Shown here: piece after piece, positions 6,316 through 6,980 of the stretch | How positions within the stretch are numbered: position 1 is the stretch's first letter | How the letters are laid out: the number at the start of each line of letters is the position of its first letter | NCBI GenBank assembly: GCA_002375205.1 | Contig: DFLL01000016.1 | Span: 36,113 to 43,092, forward strand | Origin: Caryophanales bacterium UBA3620 | GTDB lineage: Bacteria; Bacillota_I; Bacilli_A; RF39; UBA660 | Reading direction: 5' to 3' | DNA: 6,980 nt | Notes under the pieces: model-generated | The model's input: the letters and a program-made list of their open reading frames with translations, nothing else | Told to the model about the DNA's origin: nothing | Database searches by the model: none | Position numbers and translations under genes: made by a program

Positions 6316-6903
6316 CTATTCACCTCCTGAAGAATCAATTATATCATTAATCTTTTGCCAATATTCATCAGGTATATTGATATTAGATAAAATGTTTCCT
6401 TTAACAATAAGTTTAATACTATCATCATAAGATATTCCTCTACTCATTAAATAAAATAATTCATCTTCACTAACATTACCAATAACAGAAGAATGCACAG
6501 CGGTAGTACTATTATCATAAGTATACATATTCGGATTAATTCTATTATCAGAGTCACCTAAAGTAATAATCTTTGTACTCTGATTAAGATAAGTATCTAG
6601 AACACCATTTTCTACATAACTATTAATATCAAAATAATTACTACTACTTTCTTTAGCAATAGTTTTATTAAAAATATCACTATTAGTTTTTTTATCATTA
6701 TGATATATATTAATCTTATATCTATCTATTCCGTTAGATATACTAGAAAAATTATATTTAATACATGCATTTTCGCCATTAAGATTAATATCAATATTCT
6801 CATTACTATTCTTATTACAATAAAATTTATTAATAATTAAAGAACCATTTTTATCAATATTATACTTATTATTAACACTAATATCATTATCATAAGAATG
6901 ATA
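6316..6903 (-). CDS. sufD: SufD-like Fe-S scaffold subunit (5' part missing or out of frame)
   Basis: SufD pairs with SufB and SufC in the complex that assembles Fe-S clusters. This frame is open for 195 codons and ends with TAG, touching the sufS start. The C-terminus has the SufB/SufD pattern: STKIITLGDSDNRINPN, then AVHSSVIG (the His corresponds to the conserved SHGA position), then SEDELFYLMSRGISYDDSIKLIVKG. The middle (NLNGENACIKYNFSS, RYKINIYHND) fits the beta-helix core of short, divergent SufD proteins. The only in-frame ATG is 6528, well inside the conserved domain, so it is not the true start. Upstream the frame is closed by TAA at 6904-6906 and again at 6928-6930. The gene is therefore frameshifted or damaged by sequence error near the window end. 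The operon order D-S-U supports SufD over SufB. I am confident of the family, not of gene integrity. Confidence 0.85.
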   Translation of the reverse strand, partial: YHSYDNDISVNNKYNIDKNGSLIINKFYCNKNSNENIDINLNGENACIKYNFSSISNGIDRYKINIYHNDKKTNSDIFNKTIAKESSSNYFDINSYVENGVLDTYLNQSTKIITLGDSDNRINPNMYTYDNSTTAVHSSVIGNVSEDELFYLMSRGISYDDSIKLIVKGNILSNINIPDEYWQKINDIIDSSGGE

Positions 6904-6980
6904 TTATTCCTTTTGATAGTAGTAATATTAAAATTTGTAATAATAATATATCTTTTTTGGATAGTGGAAACTATGTATTA
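6904..6980 (-). other. Probable upstream part of the SufD-like gene, all frames closed
   Basis: Each minus-strand frame has a stop here: TAA at 6978-6980, TAG at 6971-6973, and TAA at 6928-6930 and 6904-6906. One frame reads IITNFNITTIKRNN just upstream of the SufD-like frame and would make a natural continuation if one base were added or lost near 6895-6910. A six-base A-run on the minus strand (6953-6958) is a likely place for a second slip. I see no start codon with a ribosome site. Confidence 0.4.

Noticed and set aside
6316..6528. A free-standing 70-residue protein starting at the ATG at 6528
   Set aside because: The same frame continues upstream for another 125 codons with SufD-like sequence, so this ATG is internal.
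1..6980. CRISPR array, tRNA, rRNA or insertion sequence
   Set aside because: No regularly spaced repeats, no tRNA or rRNA signatures, and no transposase or terminal-repeat pair were seen.

Overview
The window is very AT-rich and every gene I can support lies on the minus strand. A PolC-type replicative DNA polymerase, a SUF iron-sulfur operon carrying SufU, strong AGGAGG ribosome sites and TTGACA promoters all point to a low-GC Bacillota. The short, divergent SufD and the compact SufU suggest an uncultured, reduced Bacilli/Mollicutes-like lineage (RF39-type), but that placement is inference. Trp is written TGG and I saw no in-frame TGA in the housekeeping genes, so the ordinary bacterial code fits.

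Read in the direction of transcription (right to left) there are three blocks. (1) About 4700-6980 is the end of a suf operon: a SufD-like scaffold gene whose 5' part is out of frame near the window edge, then sufS (cysteine desulfurase), then sufU (sulfur-accepting scaffold/transfer protein). Stops and starts touch or overlap, and a good intrinsic terminator closes the operon. No sufB follows sufU. (2) About 2840-4700 is an accessory block: a complete DUF1016/YhcG-type PDDEXK nuclease gene with its own promoter, followed by the wreck of a phage-type ORF6N DNA-binding gene. (3) 1-2840 is the first 946 residues of PolC, cut by the window edge before most of the polymerase domain.

The suf genes work as one module: SufS takes sulfur from cysteine, SufU receives it, and SufD is part of the complex on which clusters are built. 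The two accessory genes look like residents of an insertion spot between two housekeeping loci.

The most unusual signal is a concentration of perfect, tiny-loop inverted repeats in 2919-4701. One lies inside the nuclease gene (15-bp arms), one sits exactly on the ORF6N frameshift (12-bp arms), and one follows the nuclease stop codon (13-bp arms). Three more lie in the intergenic gaps. No RNA gene, CRISPR array or insertion sequence was recognised.
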